From Methylocapsa sp. (lineage in GTDB: Bacteria; Pseudomonadota; Alphaproteobacteria; Rhizobiales; Beijerinckiaceae), in the NCBI GenBank assembly GCA_003162995.1, contig PLUZ01000299.1:475-24003 (forward strand): a DNA stretch of 23,529 nucleotides, read 5' to 3'. The notes under the pieces are model-generated. The model did no database searches and was not told the DNA's origin. It saw only the letters and a list, made by a program, of their open reading frames with translations. Within the stretch, counting starts at the first letter, position 1. The number at the start of each line of letters is the position of its first letter. Positions 1 through 6,652 of the stretch are shown here, one piece after another. The translations under genes and the position numbers were made by a program.

Positions 1-358
1 GCGTTTCGCGATAATTTTTAAACGAAACGTCGTCGATCCGCGCTCCTTTGAGCGCAATCGATCCATAAATGGCAGGCGCGTCGAGTTTGATCCTCGGGCT
101 CTCCGCCAAGGCATCTGCACGGGTGATTTGCGGAACCGGTTCGGCGGCCGGTGCCGGGGCGCTGGAACCAGTTGCTGAAGGGGAATTGCCCGTCTGCGGC
201 GCTGATTGTTGCGAACCTGGCGCTGGCTTTGGATGCATTTGGGCTTGGCGCTGGCGCTCCTTTTCGAGCTGCGGACCGGCATAAAATGCTTCCCAGCCGA
301 GGACGACAAGTATCGACAGACAGGTCGCTAGAATGATGTTCTTGGTTTCCTGGGTCAT
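1..358 (-). CDS. yidC: Membrane protein insertase YidC, N-terminal part (cut by window edge)
   Basis: YidC inserts and folds inner-membrane proteins, with or without the Sec translocon. Only about 119 N-terminal residues are inside the window. The protein begins MTQETKNIILATCLSILVVL, which is the usual YidC start: a short cytoplasmic tail and then TM1 (about residues 8-25). After it come a Gln/Pro/Ala-rich linker and the start of the periplasmic domain (ending KGARIDDVSFKNY). The ATG at 358-356 overlaps the rnpA stop codon (ATGA), so translation is probably coupled to rnpA. No yidD gene sits between rnpA and yidC here, unlike in many bacteria. The assignment rests on the N-terminal pattern plus the rpmH-rnpA-yidC order; the catalytic transmembrane core is outside the window. 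Confidence 0.9.
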   Translation of the reverse strand, partial: MTQETKNIILATCLSILVVLGWEAFYAGPQLEKERQRQAQMHPKPAPGSQQSAPQTGNSPSATGSSAPAPAAEPVPQITRADALAESPRIKLDAPAIYGSIALKGARIDDVSFKNYRET

Positions 359-903
359 CCCTTGGGTGTCCTGCCTTTTAAACTCTTGCGGCGTACCTCA
401 CCCGTTCCTTCAGAGACGGGAGCGTTGCAGCCATGATCTGGACGAATTGGCGGAGGGTTTTTGCGGGTATCGATCTTGCCGAGTGCTCGTACGAGTTCTG
501 CCTGCAAGCTCCGGAAGGACATACTGAGCGCTTCTGGCCTTGCGAGGATTACATAATCATGACCTGGCCGTGCCGGAAGAGGTTTGAGCAGCCGCAACGC
601 TTCTTTGAGACGCCGCCGGATCCGGTTGCGCCGGACCGCGCCGCCGGATTGTTTGGTCACGGTGAACCCAAACCGTGGAGGCGCATCCACGCGAGAAGGG
701 GCATCTAGCGGATTGTCGATTTGAACCTTCCCTGTCCCGGCGCCGCAGGCGTTTGGATCGCCCGGTGCGCGCCAGTTCATCGTCTCCGGCGATGGGATAG
801 GGCGCGGCGCTGCTTGCAAAGTCAATCCGCGCGCGTGAAACCGCTTCCCCTTCGCCGCGCGCAGGAAGTCCGCCCTTCGTCTCAGACGTTCCGTCACCGC
901 CAC
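355..903 (-). CDS. rnpA: Ribonuclease P protein component
   Basis: RnpA is the protein subunit of RNase P, which matures tRNA 5' ends together with RNA M1. The start chosen is GTG at 903, giving 182 aa, because AGGGA lies 6 nt upstream. GTG at 897 is an alternative, and the frame stays open up to an ATG at 1002. Visible family marks are the N-terminal RLRRRADFLRAAKGKRF, the RFGFTVTK strand and the RNR-type helix RRNRIRRRLKEALR (about residues 91-104). About 45 residues, rich in Pro, Ala and Gly, are inserted between the first strand (HARGLTLQ) and RFGFTVTK, so the protein is longer than the roughly 120 aa of E. coli RnpA. It also has a basic C-terminal tail. The stop overlaps the yidC start by 4 nt. 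Confidence 0.9.
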   Translation of the reverse strand: MAVTERLRRRADFLRAAKGKRFHARGLTLQAAPRPIPSPETMNWRAPGDPNACGAGTGKVQIDNPLDAPSRVDAPPRFGFTVTKQSGGAVRRNRIRRRLKEALRLLKPLPARPGHDYVILARPEALSMSFRSLQAELVRALGKIDTRKNPPPIRPDHGCNAPVSEGTGEVRRKSLKGRTPKG

Positions 904-1291
904 GGCGTTTCCCTGCGGCTCGTCCAAGACCTCCCTCCAACTCAATTGGCGGCCGGCCCGAAAGTTGGGCGCCGCGCTTGGCCTGAGGCTTTCGTATGGC
1001 ACTCAATCCCGCCAAATTGAACGATCGCCAATTTTTCTGCGCAAGTCGTTGTTTCTGCGCCACGTCGTATTCACGCCACGCCATTCTGGCGACGCTTGCT
1101 GTCCGGGCGGCCGATTAGCGTCCGGCTGCCATACCCCACGACACGCCGCGATCACCGCCACGCGAAACGGCAGCGCAAAGCAAATAAAGGCTCCGCCAAG
1201 AAAATGCGACATCGAGACTCTCGCGCTTTTCGATGTTTCATCAGAACATCGAAAAGAAACACCGAAAATTCTTGAACGATCGTCGAAGGAT
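904..1291. other. rnpA-rpmH spacer (388 nt) without a supportable gene
   Basis: This stretch separates rpmH from rnpA, which are closer in many bacteria. The open frames crossing it are Arg/Pro-rich, overlap rnpA or rpmH, and carry no family motif. The one notable element is a perfect hairpin at 1226-1256, listed separately. Otherwise I see nothing in it. Confidence 0.5.
1226..1256 (-). terminator. Perfect 12-bp hairpin downstream of rpmH
   Basis: CTTTTCGATGTT (1226-1237), a 7-nt spacer, then AACATCGAAAAG (1245-1256) form a perfect 12-bp inverted repeat 35 nt after the rpmH stop. On the minus strand no T run follows, so it is not a classic intrinsic terminator. It may be an attenuator, a processing site or a 3'-end stabiliser that sets the L34 to RnpA expression ratio. 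The structure is seen; the role is inferred. Confidence 0.5.
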
Positions 1292-1426
1292 TCACGCGGA
1301 AAGCCGTTTGCGGCCGCGAGCGCGCCGCGCCGCAATAACTTTACGGCCTCCCACGGTAGACATCCGGGCACGAAACCCGTGCCGGCGCTTGCGCACAAGC
1401 TTGCTAGGTTGGTAGGTCCGCTTCAC
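1292..1426 (-). CDS. rpmH: 50S ribosomal protein L34
   Basis: L34 is the smallest protein of the large ribosomal subunit. The 44-residue product starts [20 protein letters not shown] and continues [20 protein letters not shown], a near-invariant L34 sequence of the normal length. The start is GTG at 1426, with GGAG about 9 nt upstream; the longer frame to 1477 adds residues not found in the family. It is the first gene of the minus-strand rpmH-rnpA-yidC block, with the promoter at 1600-1629 and a leader of about 165 nt. Confidence 0.96.
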   Translation of the reverse strand: MKRTYQPSKLVRKRRHGFRARMSTVGGRKVIAARRARGRKRLSA

Positions 1427-1599
1427 CGCGCCGCTCCAATTCCGGTCCCAATAACGCAATAAAAGCCGTTCCGGCAAGACCCATAACTTTAAGTCCGAGC
1501 CGGCACAAGCGCCAATGCCGCCAAACGATGGCGGCGCAGCAACCTTCTCACTTCCCGTTAGATCAAGGAAGAGCTACATCGAAAGCTGCAATTTCGCCT

Positions 1600-1629
1600 C
1601 TTATAAAGGTAACCCCCAAACCAAGTCAA
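1600..1629 (-). promoter_or_regulatory. Sigma70-type promoter for rpmH
   Basis: Read on the minus strand, TTGACT (1629-1624) and TATAAG (1605-1600) are 18 bp apart (17 bp if TTATAA is taken as the -10). This is close to the housekeeping consensus. Transcription would start near 1593 and run into rpmH. No comparably good promoter is seen on the plus strand for nasT. Confidence 0.55.
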
Positions 1630-1642
1630 TTCGGCTAAACGG

Positions 1643-1729
1643 CTGGCCAGAAACCAGACGCCCGCACGGCTGCCTGGCCGATCCCAGGCGAAAATATCCC
1701 CTGGTCCGCCACGTGCTAGATAGGGACCA
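1643..1729 (+). promoter_or_regulatory. Series of short inverted repeats upstream of nasT
   Basis: Three stem-loops can be drawn in the 105 nt before the nasT start. They are CTGG/CCAG with a 7-nt loop (1643-1657), GCCTGG/CCAGGC with a six-base loop CCGATC (1672-1689), and TGGTCC/GGACCA with 16 nt between the arms (1702-1729). The last ends 9 nt before the GGAG ribosome binding site at 1739-1742. The loops lack the A1/G4 pattern of ANTAR targets, so autoregulation by NasT is only a possibility. The function is unknown. Confidence 0.35.
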
Positions 1730-1747
1730 TCTACTCATGGAGCTTCG

Positions 1748-2332
1748 TTGAGCCGGGATCTGCGCATTGCCGTAATCGACAAGAATCCGTTGCGCGCGGC
1801 GATTCTCGAGGACGGCTTGCGCGCGGCTGGGCACATGAGTGTCGTGCACATCGACGACACCGCGGACTTGCTCGAGCGCATCCATGCAATTGATCCCGAC
1901 GTCATCCTTATCGATCTCGAAAGCCCGAGCCGCGACACTCTCGAACAAATGTTCAAAGTAAGCCGTTCTGTCGCCCGGCCTATCGCCATGTTCGTCGACC
2001 GGTCCGACGCCGCGATGATCGACGCCGCAATCGATGCGGGTGTCTCCGCCTATATCGTCGATGGCCTCCACAAGGACCGGGTGAAGCCGATACTCGACAC
2101 GACGATCAGCCGTTTCAATGCCTTCGCCAAGCTCAAGAAGGAGCTTGAGACGGTGAAGTCGCAGCTTGAAGACCGCAAGGTGATCGACCGCGCAAAGGCA
2201 TTGGTTATGCGCGCCAAGGCCATTCCGGAAGAGCAGGCCTACGCCCTCATGCGCCAGGTGGCGATGAACGAAAACAAGAAGATCGCCGAGGTTGCGCGTT
2301 CCATCATTACCGCTGCGGAGCTGTTGCGATGA
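1748..2332 (+). CDS. nasT: Nitrate-responsive antiterminator NasT (pseudo-receiver plus ANTAR domain)
   Basis: NasT binds dual-hairpin leader RNA and prevents termination in nitrate assimilation operons. Without nitrate it is held by NasS. The 194-residue protein has an N-terminal receiver-like domain (residues 5-125; D11, D56 in the acceptor position, but atypical around it) and a helical linker. The C-terminal ANTAR domain (about 130-190) includes KVIDRAKALVMRAKAI, the EEQAYALMRQVAM helix and KKIAEVARSII. The start is TTG at 1748, with GGAG 5 nt upstream; the ATG at 1738 is out of frame and stops at once. The stop overlaps the nasS ATG (ATGA), so the partners are translationally coupled. 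The likely RNA target is the narK leader at 3645-3690. Confidence 0.92.
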   Translation: MSRDLRIAVIDKNPLRAAILEDGLRAAGHMSVVHIDDTADLLERIHAIDPDVILIDLESPSRDTLEQMFKVSRSVARPIAMFVDRSDAAMIDAAIDAGVSAYIVDGLHKDRVKPILDTTISRFNAFAKLKKELETVKSQLEDRKVIDRAKALVMRAKAIPEEQAYALMRQVAMNENKKIAEVARSIITAAELLR

Positions 2333-3462
2333 CGAAAAGGCTGCGGATTGGCTATGTGCCGCTGACCGATGCGGCGCTGCTCCATGTGGCGAAAGCACAG
2401 AATTTCGCCGCCGCGCGGGGCATAGAAATGGAACTCGTGGCTGACTCGTCCTGGGCCAATATCCGCGACAAGCTCGTGGCCGGCTATTTCGATGCGGCGC
2501 ACATGCTGGCGCCAGCCGCTATCGCGGTCTCGCTCGGCATCGGACATATCGAGGCGCCGCTCTTGGTTCCGGTTGTCCTCGGGCTGAATGGCAACGCCAT
2601 TACGGTTTCCAAAGCGTTGTTTGAAGCCTTGCTGCAAGAGGCGCAAGGCGACATGTCCAACCCGCGTGTCACCGCCAAGGCGCTCGCAAGGATCGTGGCA
2701 AGACGCCGCGAAAGGGCGGAAACACCGGTGACATTAGGCCATGTCTTTCCCTTCTCCAGTCATCATTACCAATTGCGCATGTGGTTGCGGGCTGGCCACA
2801 TTGATCCCGATGAGGAGGTTAGACTGGTTGTCGTACCGCCTCCGTTCATGGTCGAGACCTTGCGCAAGGGCCAAGTGGATGGTTTCTGCGTCGGCGCGCC
2901 ATGGAGCGCGCTCGCGGCCGCGGCCGGCGCCGGGGCCATCCTTCATCAAGGCACGGACATCGTCCACGATTGCCCGGAAAAGGTGCTGGCCTTCCGGGCC
3001 GAATGGGTACTTTCGCATAAAGAAGAAGTGAGCGCCCTCGCGGAAGCCGTCGGCGACGCATCGCGCTGGGCAGCGTCACCCAGCAACCGGAGTTCCCTCG
3101 TGACGCTGCTCACAAGCACGGCTGGGAAAGACGTGACCGCAGCCATGCTCGAAAGAATTCTCGACACGCCAGCCTCCACCTCAGGCAGCGCCCTCCTCTC
3201 CAGCGGTCTGCGGCTTGACGAGGACGCGATCAAAGCCGACCCCGCCCAGGCGCTTTGGCTCTTCGCCCAAATGGTAGCCGCCGGTCAGACCACCTACTCG
3301 GACGCTCTTGCCGAAGCAGCGGCCGCCGTCTATGCGCCGGCCCTAGGGCCGGCGATTCCTCGTGCCGCCGCCACGCCCGTCATCTTTGATGGTCCCGCGT
3401 TTTCGCCAAACGACATTCCATCTTACCTTGCGGCGCTAGAAGACGGGCGCACCAGCGCATGA
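2329..3462 (+). CDS. nasS: NasS, nitrate-sensing NrtA/SsuA-like regulator
   Basis: NasS is a cytoplasmic relative of the periplasmic nitrate-binding protein NrtA. Without nitrate it sequesters NasT; nitrate binding releases NasT. The 377-residue product starts MTKRLRIGYVPLTDAALLHV, has no signal peptide, and shows the type II binding-protein fold: an N-terminal lobe with NIRDKLVAGYFDAAHMLAPA, then GHVFPFSSHHYQLRMWLRA and QVDGFCVGAPW further on. This matches the NrtA/CmpA-like family lacking an export signal. It overlaps nasT by 4 nt. The first of two tandem 21-bp repeats covers its stop codon. The call is secured by both the family features and the nasT-narK context. Confidence 0.9.
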   Translation: MTKRLRIGYVPLTDAALLHVAKAQNFAAARGIEMELVADSSWANIRDKLVAGYFDAAHMLAPAAIAVSLGIGHIEAPLLVPVVLGLNGNAITVSKALFEALLQEAQGDMSNPRVTAKALARIVARRRERAETPVTLGHVFPFSSHHYQLRMWLRAGHIDPDEEVRLVVVPPPFMVETLRKGQVDGFCVGAPWSALAAAAGAGAILHQGTDIVHDCPEKVLAFRAEWVLSHKEEVSALAEAVGDASRWAASPSNRSSLVTLLTSTAGKDVTAAMLERILDTPASTSGSALLSSGLRLDEDAIKADPAQALWLFAQMVAAGQTTYSDALAEAAAAVYAPALGPAIPRAAATPVIFDGPAFSPNDIPSYLAALEDGRTSA

Positions 3463-3499
3463 TTTGTACGCAGCACAACATGATTTGTACGCTGCACAA
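3458..3499 (+). repeat. Two tandem 21-bp direct repeats over the nasS stop codon
   Basis: 3458-3478 and 3479-3499 are identical except for one base (A or T at position 15), with no spacer. Each contains TTGTACGC(A/T)GCACAA. A perfect inverted copy of the last nine bases (GCTGCACAA, 3491-3499) is TTGTGCAGC at 3532-3540. The 21-bp period is two helical turns, so repeats lie on the same DNA face, as expected for a cooperative regulator upstream of the narK operon promoter. The binding protein is unknown. Confidence 0.6.
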
Positions 3500-3644
3500 T
3501 AAGTGAGCGTTACGGGCAGCATTTTGGCAGTTTGTGCAGCCATAATTTCCTAAGCTGTGCGGCAGCAGGGATGTCGCGGGTTGTCCGCTAGAGGGGAAAC
3601 GCCGCACGGCAGACTTGGCGCATGACTTGCTTATAAAGAACCAC

Positions 3645-3690
3645 AGACCGGCTCCCTACGGTCTATAGCCGGGTCCAACGAAGGGCCTGG
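3645..3690 (+). promoter_or_regulatory. Candidate ANTAR (NasT) target: two adjacent leader hairpins
   Basis: Hairpin 2 (3669-3690) has an 8-bp stem (CCGGGUCC/GGGCCUGG, including GU pairs) and the six-base loop AACGAA, with A at position 1 and G at position 4, as described for ANTAR-protein targets. Hairpin 1 (3645-3664) has a 6-bp stem AGACCG/CGGTCT and an 8-nt loop GCTCCCTA, which is not the canonical hexaloop. The terminator starts 12 nt further on. CCGGCT (3648-3653) can instead pair with AGCCGG (3667-3672), which would break both hairpins. NasT binding is inferred from this layout next to nasT-nasS. Confidence 0.7.
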
Positions 3691-3702
3691 GCATCCAGCA
3701 AC

Positions 3703-3755
3703 GCCGCTGACTGGCCGTCACATTCGTGTGGTGGTCCGCCAGCGGCTTTTTTTTT
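3703..3755 (+). terminator. Strong intrinsic terminator in the narK leader
   Basis: GCCGCTG (3703-3709) pairs perfectly with CAGCGGC (3740-3746). Inside, GGCC/GGUC and GUCACA/UGUGGU extend the stem around a UUCG loop. Nine T follow directly (3747-3755). It ends 17 nt before the narK start, so most transcripts should stop here unless antitermination occurs. It is the expected off state of a NasT-controlled leader. Confidence 0.9.
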
Positions 3756-3772
3756 GGGACGGAGCATACGGT

Positions 3773-5203
3773 ATGATCGCAAAGACCCCGGCCGGCGCAG
3801 CCGTACTGACACGCCGCTCGCACATCGGTTCGGCCTGGATCTCGGACTGGAACCCCGAGGACGAGAAGTACTGGGAGTCCAAAGGTAAGTTCATTGCCAG
3901 GCGCAACTTGATCTGGTCCATCGTGGCCGAGCATCTCGGATTTTCAATCTGGATGATCTGGAGCATCGTGGCGACCAAGCTGCCGCAGGCCGGATTTAAC
4001 TACACGACCGACCAGCTGTTTCAGCTCGTCGCTTTGCCTGGACTTGTCGGCTCGCTGATGCGGTTTCCCTACACTTTTGCCGTGCCCAAGTTCGGCGGAC
4101 GAAACTGGACCATGGTGAGCGCGACGCTGCTTTTCATCCCGACGATTGCGCTGGCGTATTTCGTCGCCCGGCCGGACACACCATTCTGGCTGATGTTGAT
4201 CGTGGCCGCGACAGCCGGCCTCGGCGGCGGCAATTTCGCCTCCAGCATGGCCAACATTTCATTCTTCTACCCTAATCGCATGAAGGGCTGGGCGCTGGGC
4301 CTCAACGCGGCAGGCGGAAATATCGGTGTCAGCAGCCTTCAATTCCTGACGCCGATCGTGATCGGGTTCGGATGGGTTAACCTTTATATGGCTTCGCCGC
4401 AGGGTTCGTCGGGATTGTACCTGCAGAACGCGGGGCTTATGTGGCTGCCACTGATCGCGCTCGCGGTGTTCGGCGCCTCCCGCTACATGAACAACCTGAC
4501 CTCCGCGCGATCGACTCTCAAGGATCAACTGATCATCCTCAAGTGCAAGCACACTTGGGTGATATCCTGGCTCTATATAGGGACCTTCGGCTCGTTTATC
4601 GGCTATTCGGCCGCGTTCCCTCTACTGCTCAAGACGCAGTTCCCAGCGATTACCGTGGGTGTCGCCTTTATTGGACCGCTGGTCGGATCCATCGCGCGCC
4701 CGCTCGGAGGCCTGCTCGCCGATAAGGTGGGCGGCGCGCGAGTGACCTTCTGGAACTTCATCGCCATGGGTGCTGCTACCATCGGCGTTATGCATTACGT
4801 CGAGATCAGGAGCTTTGCCGGTTTCCTCGTCATGTTTCTTATACTCTTCGTCACGACCGGCGTCGGCAACGGCTCGACCTTTCGCATGATCCCCTCGATC
4901 TTCCGCGCGGAGAAGCTCAGGGAGGCAAAGGGCTTGGGCGACATGGCCCGGGCGTTGGCCATCAAGGCGGCGGGTATCGAGAGTGCGGCCGTGCTCGGCT
5001 TCACATCGGCGATCGGCGCCTGCGGAGGATATTTGATCCCGCGCGGCTTCGGCGCCTCGATCGCCGCCACCGGCGGACCCAACCTGGCGTTGGAAGTCTT
5101 CCTAACATTTTACGTCACCTGCGTGGCGCTCACATGGTGGTTCTATATGCGGAAGAGCTTTCTCGTGCAACGCGCCCCGAGCCTCGCCGAAGCACGCGTG
5201 TGA
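3773..5203 (+). CDS. narK: NarK-type nitrate/nitrite transporter (MFS)
   Basis: This integral membrane carrier of the nitrate/nitrite porter family should bring nitrate in for the reductases encoded downstream. The start is ATG 3773 (476 aa) with GGAG 8 nt upstream; the in-frame GTG at 3728 lies inside the terminator stem and cannot be used. The N-terminus DWNPEDEKYWESKGKFIARR is typical of NarK. Both nitrate signature segments are present (AGLGGGNFASSMANISFFYP, and GVGNGSTFRMIPSIF further on). Substrate-site arginines are expected in SLMRFPYTF and GSIARPLGGLLADKVGG. About 12 membrane helices can be drawn. Whether it works as nitrate/proton symporter or nitrate/nitrite antiporter cannot be told; in an assimilatory operon net import is likely. 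Confidence 0.93.
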   Translation: MIAKTPAGAAVLTRRSHIGSAWISDWNPEDEKYWESKGKFIARRNLIWSIVAEHLGFSIWMIWSIVATKLPQAGFNYTTDQLFQLVALPGLVGSLMRFPYTFAVPKFGGRNWTMVSATLLFIPTIALAYFVARPDTPFWLMLIVAATAGLGGGNFASSMANISFFYPNRMKGWALGLNAAGGNIGVSSLQFLTPIVIGFGWVNLYMASPQGSSGLYLQNAGLMWLPLIALAVFGASRYMNNLTSARSTLKDQLIILKCKHTWVISWLYIGTFGSFIGYSAAFPLLLKTQFPAITVGVAFIGPLVGSIARPLGGLLADKVGGARVTFWNFIAMGAATIGVMHYVEIRSFAGFLVMFLILFVTTGVGNGSTFRMIPSIFRAEKLREAKGLGDMARALAIKAAGIESAAVLGFTSAIGACGGYLIPRGFGASIAATGGPNLALEVFLTFYVTCVALTWWFYMRKSFLVQRAPSLAEARV

Positions 5204-5276
5204 CGCAGGGATGAGAGGCGGACGGCCCGCAGGTGTTCGTCACCCTTGGCGCCGTGCCAAATTGATGGAGGGTTCA

Positions 5277-5429
5277 ATGACGCGTTCCTATTTCAAAATC
5301 GATTTTGTGACGAAATGTTTTTCGCGAAACGGGCCGGCGTCGGAAGCGTTGAAGAATGTTGGCCTTGCTCTCAAAGGAAATTGCTCTCGTGTTTCTAAAC
5401 CCTGCATCCTCGGGAGGCGCGGCGCATGA
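5277..5429 (+). CDS. Small ORF (50 aa) between narK and the FAD reductase gene
   Basis: I do not recognise this product. The frame begins at ATG 5277 with GGAGGG 4 nt upstream, a stronger ribosome binding site than most genes here. It ends in an ATGA overlap with the next gene, whose ATG is at 5426. The product starts MTRSYFKIDFVTKCF and ends CILGRRGA; it is basic, has two further-separated cysteines besides the one in TKCF, and shows no membrane segment. It may be a real small protein, or a leader whose translation feeds ribosomes to the reductase gene. It sits in the only large gap (222 nt) of the operon. Confidence 0.45.
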   Translation: MTRSYFKIDFVTKCFSRNGPASEALKNVGLALKGNCSRVSKPCILGRRGA

Positions 5430-6643
5430 GTGAACCCCTCGCCGTCGTCGGCAATGGCATGGCAGCGACACGCTTCGTCGACGAATTGATGCAGCATGCG
5501 CTCGGCCGCTACAGCGTCATTGTGATCGGAGCCGAACCGCGGCTCTCCTACAACCGCGTGCTCTTGTCGTCGCTGCTCGCGAACGAAGTTGACGAGGCCG
5601 CGATCGAATTGAAGCCGCGCCGATGGTGGAACAGGCATGGCGTGACGACACTCGACGGGCAGGCCGTCGCCGCGATAGATCGCCAGGCACGGGTGGTCAC
5701 GCTCGCAAACGGCCAGTACTTTTCATTTTCCAAGCTCGTGCTCGCGACCGGCTCGCGACCAATAAGGTTGCCGAAACCAGGCATGAAACTTCAAAACGTC
5801 CTCACCTTTCGCGATCTCGCTGATGTCGGCGCCATGCGCGCCCTGATGCGCAAGGACGCCCGCGCCATCGTAATCGGCGGCGGCTTGCTCGGCATCGAGG
5901 CGGCCTATGGTCTTGCCAAGGCAGGTGTGAAAGTGACACTTCTCCATTTGATGGACCGCCTGATGGAGCGTCAACTCGATCCTCGCGCGGCGCTTCTTTT
6001 AAAGCGAGCGATCGAGGCTAAAAATATTGAAGTGTTGCTCGGCGCCGACACAAAAAGGGTTTTGGGCGAAGATCGCGCTACAGCACTCGAGCTTTCCTGC
6101 GGGCGGGTCCTTCCTGCTGATTTCGTGGTCTGCGCGGTTGGCATAAGGCCGAATACACAACTTGCCCATGACGCGGGGATCGCGGTCAATGGTGGCATCA
6201 TGGTCGATGACGGGCTCACCACGAGCGACCCGAATATCTTTGCCATTGGGGAATGCGCGGAACATCGCGGACGTGTCTATGGCCTTGTCGAACCGGCTAA
6301 TGAACAGGCCAAGATTTTGGCACGCCGCCTCGCCGGCGACCGGAGCGCGGTCTACCTGGGGTCGGCGCCAGCAACGAATTTGAAGGTCTCCGGCGTGAAC
6401 GTCTTTTCGGCGGGCGAATTCATGGAAAGCCCTTCGAGCGATGTCCTCACCTTCGAGGATGAAGGCGCCGGAGTCTATAAAAAACTCATCATCGAAGATC
6501 GCAAGCTTAAGGGTGCCGTGTTGCTAGGTGACACGGCGGACGGCCTTTGGTACCTTGATCTTATTCGCTCCGGTGCCGACGTTTCACCTTTGCGAGATAT
6601 ACTCGCCTTCGGACCGGCGCTTGCTCTTTCGCAAGCCGCTTGA
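5426..6643 (+). CDS. FAD-dependent NAD(P)H oxidoreductase, NirB N-terminus-like
   Basis: The 405-residue protein equals the flavin part of NAD(P)H nitrite reductase (NirB/NasC type) and lacks the Fe-S and sirohaem domains. Two Rossmann nucleotide motifs are visible: VVGNGMAATR (residues 7-16, FAD) and VIGGGLLGIEAAYGL (149-163, NAD(P)H). The FAD motif IFAIGECAEHRG lies near 270-281. ATGSRP (107-112) is also typical. It is coupled to the small ORF upstream (ATGA) and followed 9 nt later by nirA. By analogy with Klebsiella NasC it may pass electrons to NasA through the latter's C-terminal [2Fe-2S] domain; this is inferred. A rubredoxin-reductase-like role is possible but less likely in this operon. 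Confidence 0.85.
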   Translation: MSEPLAVVGNGMAATRFVDELMQHALGRYSVIVIGAEPRLSYNRVLLSSLLANEVDEAAIELKPRRWWNRHGVTTLDGQAVAAIDRQARVVTLANGQYFSFSKLVLATGSRPIRLPKPGMKLQNVLTFRDLADVGAMRALMRKDARAIVIGGGLLGIEAAYGLAKAGVKVTLLHLMDRLMERQLDPRAALLLKRAIEAKNIEVLLGADTKRVLGEDRATALELSCGRVLPADFVVCAVGIRPNTQLAHDAGIAVNGGIMVDDGLTTSDPNIFAIGECAEHRGRVYGLVEPANEQAKILARRLAGDRSAVYLGSAPATNLKVSGVNVFSAGEFMESPSSDVLTFEDEGAGVYKKLIIEDRKLKGAVLLGDTADGLWYLDLIRSGADVSPLRDILAFGPALALSQAA

Positions 6644-6652
6644 GGCCTTCCG

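Noticed and set aside
1003..1398. Minus-strand frame between rnpA and rpmH with a hydrophobic stretch
   Set aside because: It overlaps rpmH in another frame, lacks a ribosome site and has no recognisable family, so I left it out.
3525..3540. Possible sigma54 promoter (TTGGCAG...TGCA) upstream of narK
   Set aside because: The GG and GC elements are two bases closer than the fixed -24/-12 spacing, which sigma54 does not tolerate.
3728..3772. GTG start giving a NarK longer by 15 residues
   Set aside because: It lies inside the terminator stem and T run; ATG 3773 has a good ribosome site and fits the family N-terminus.
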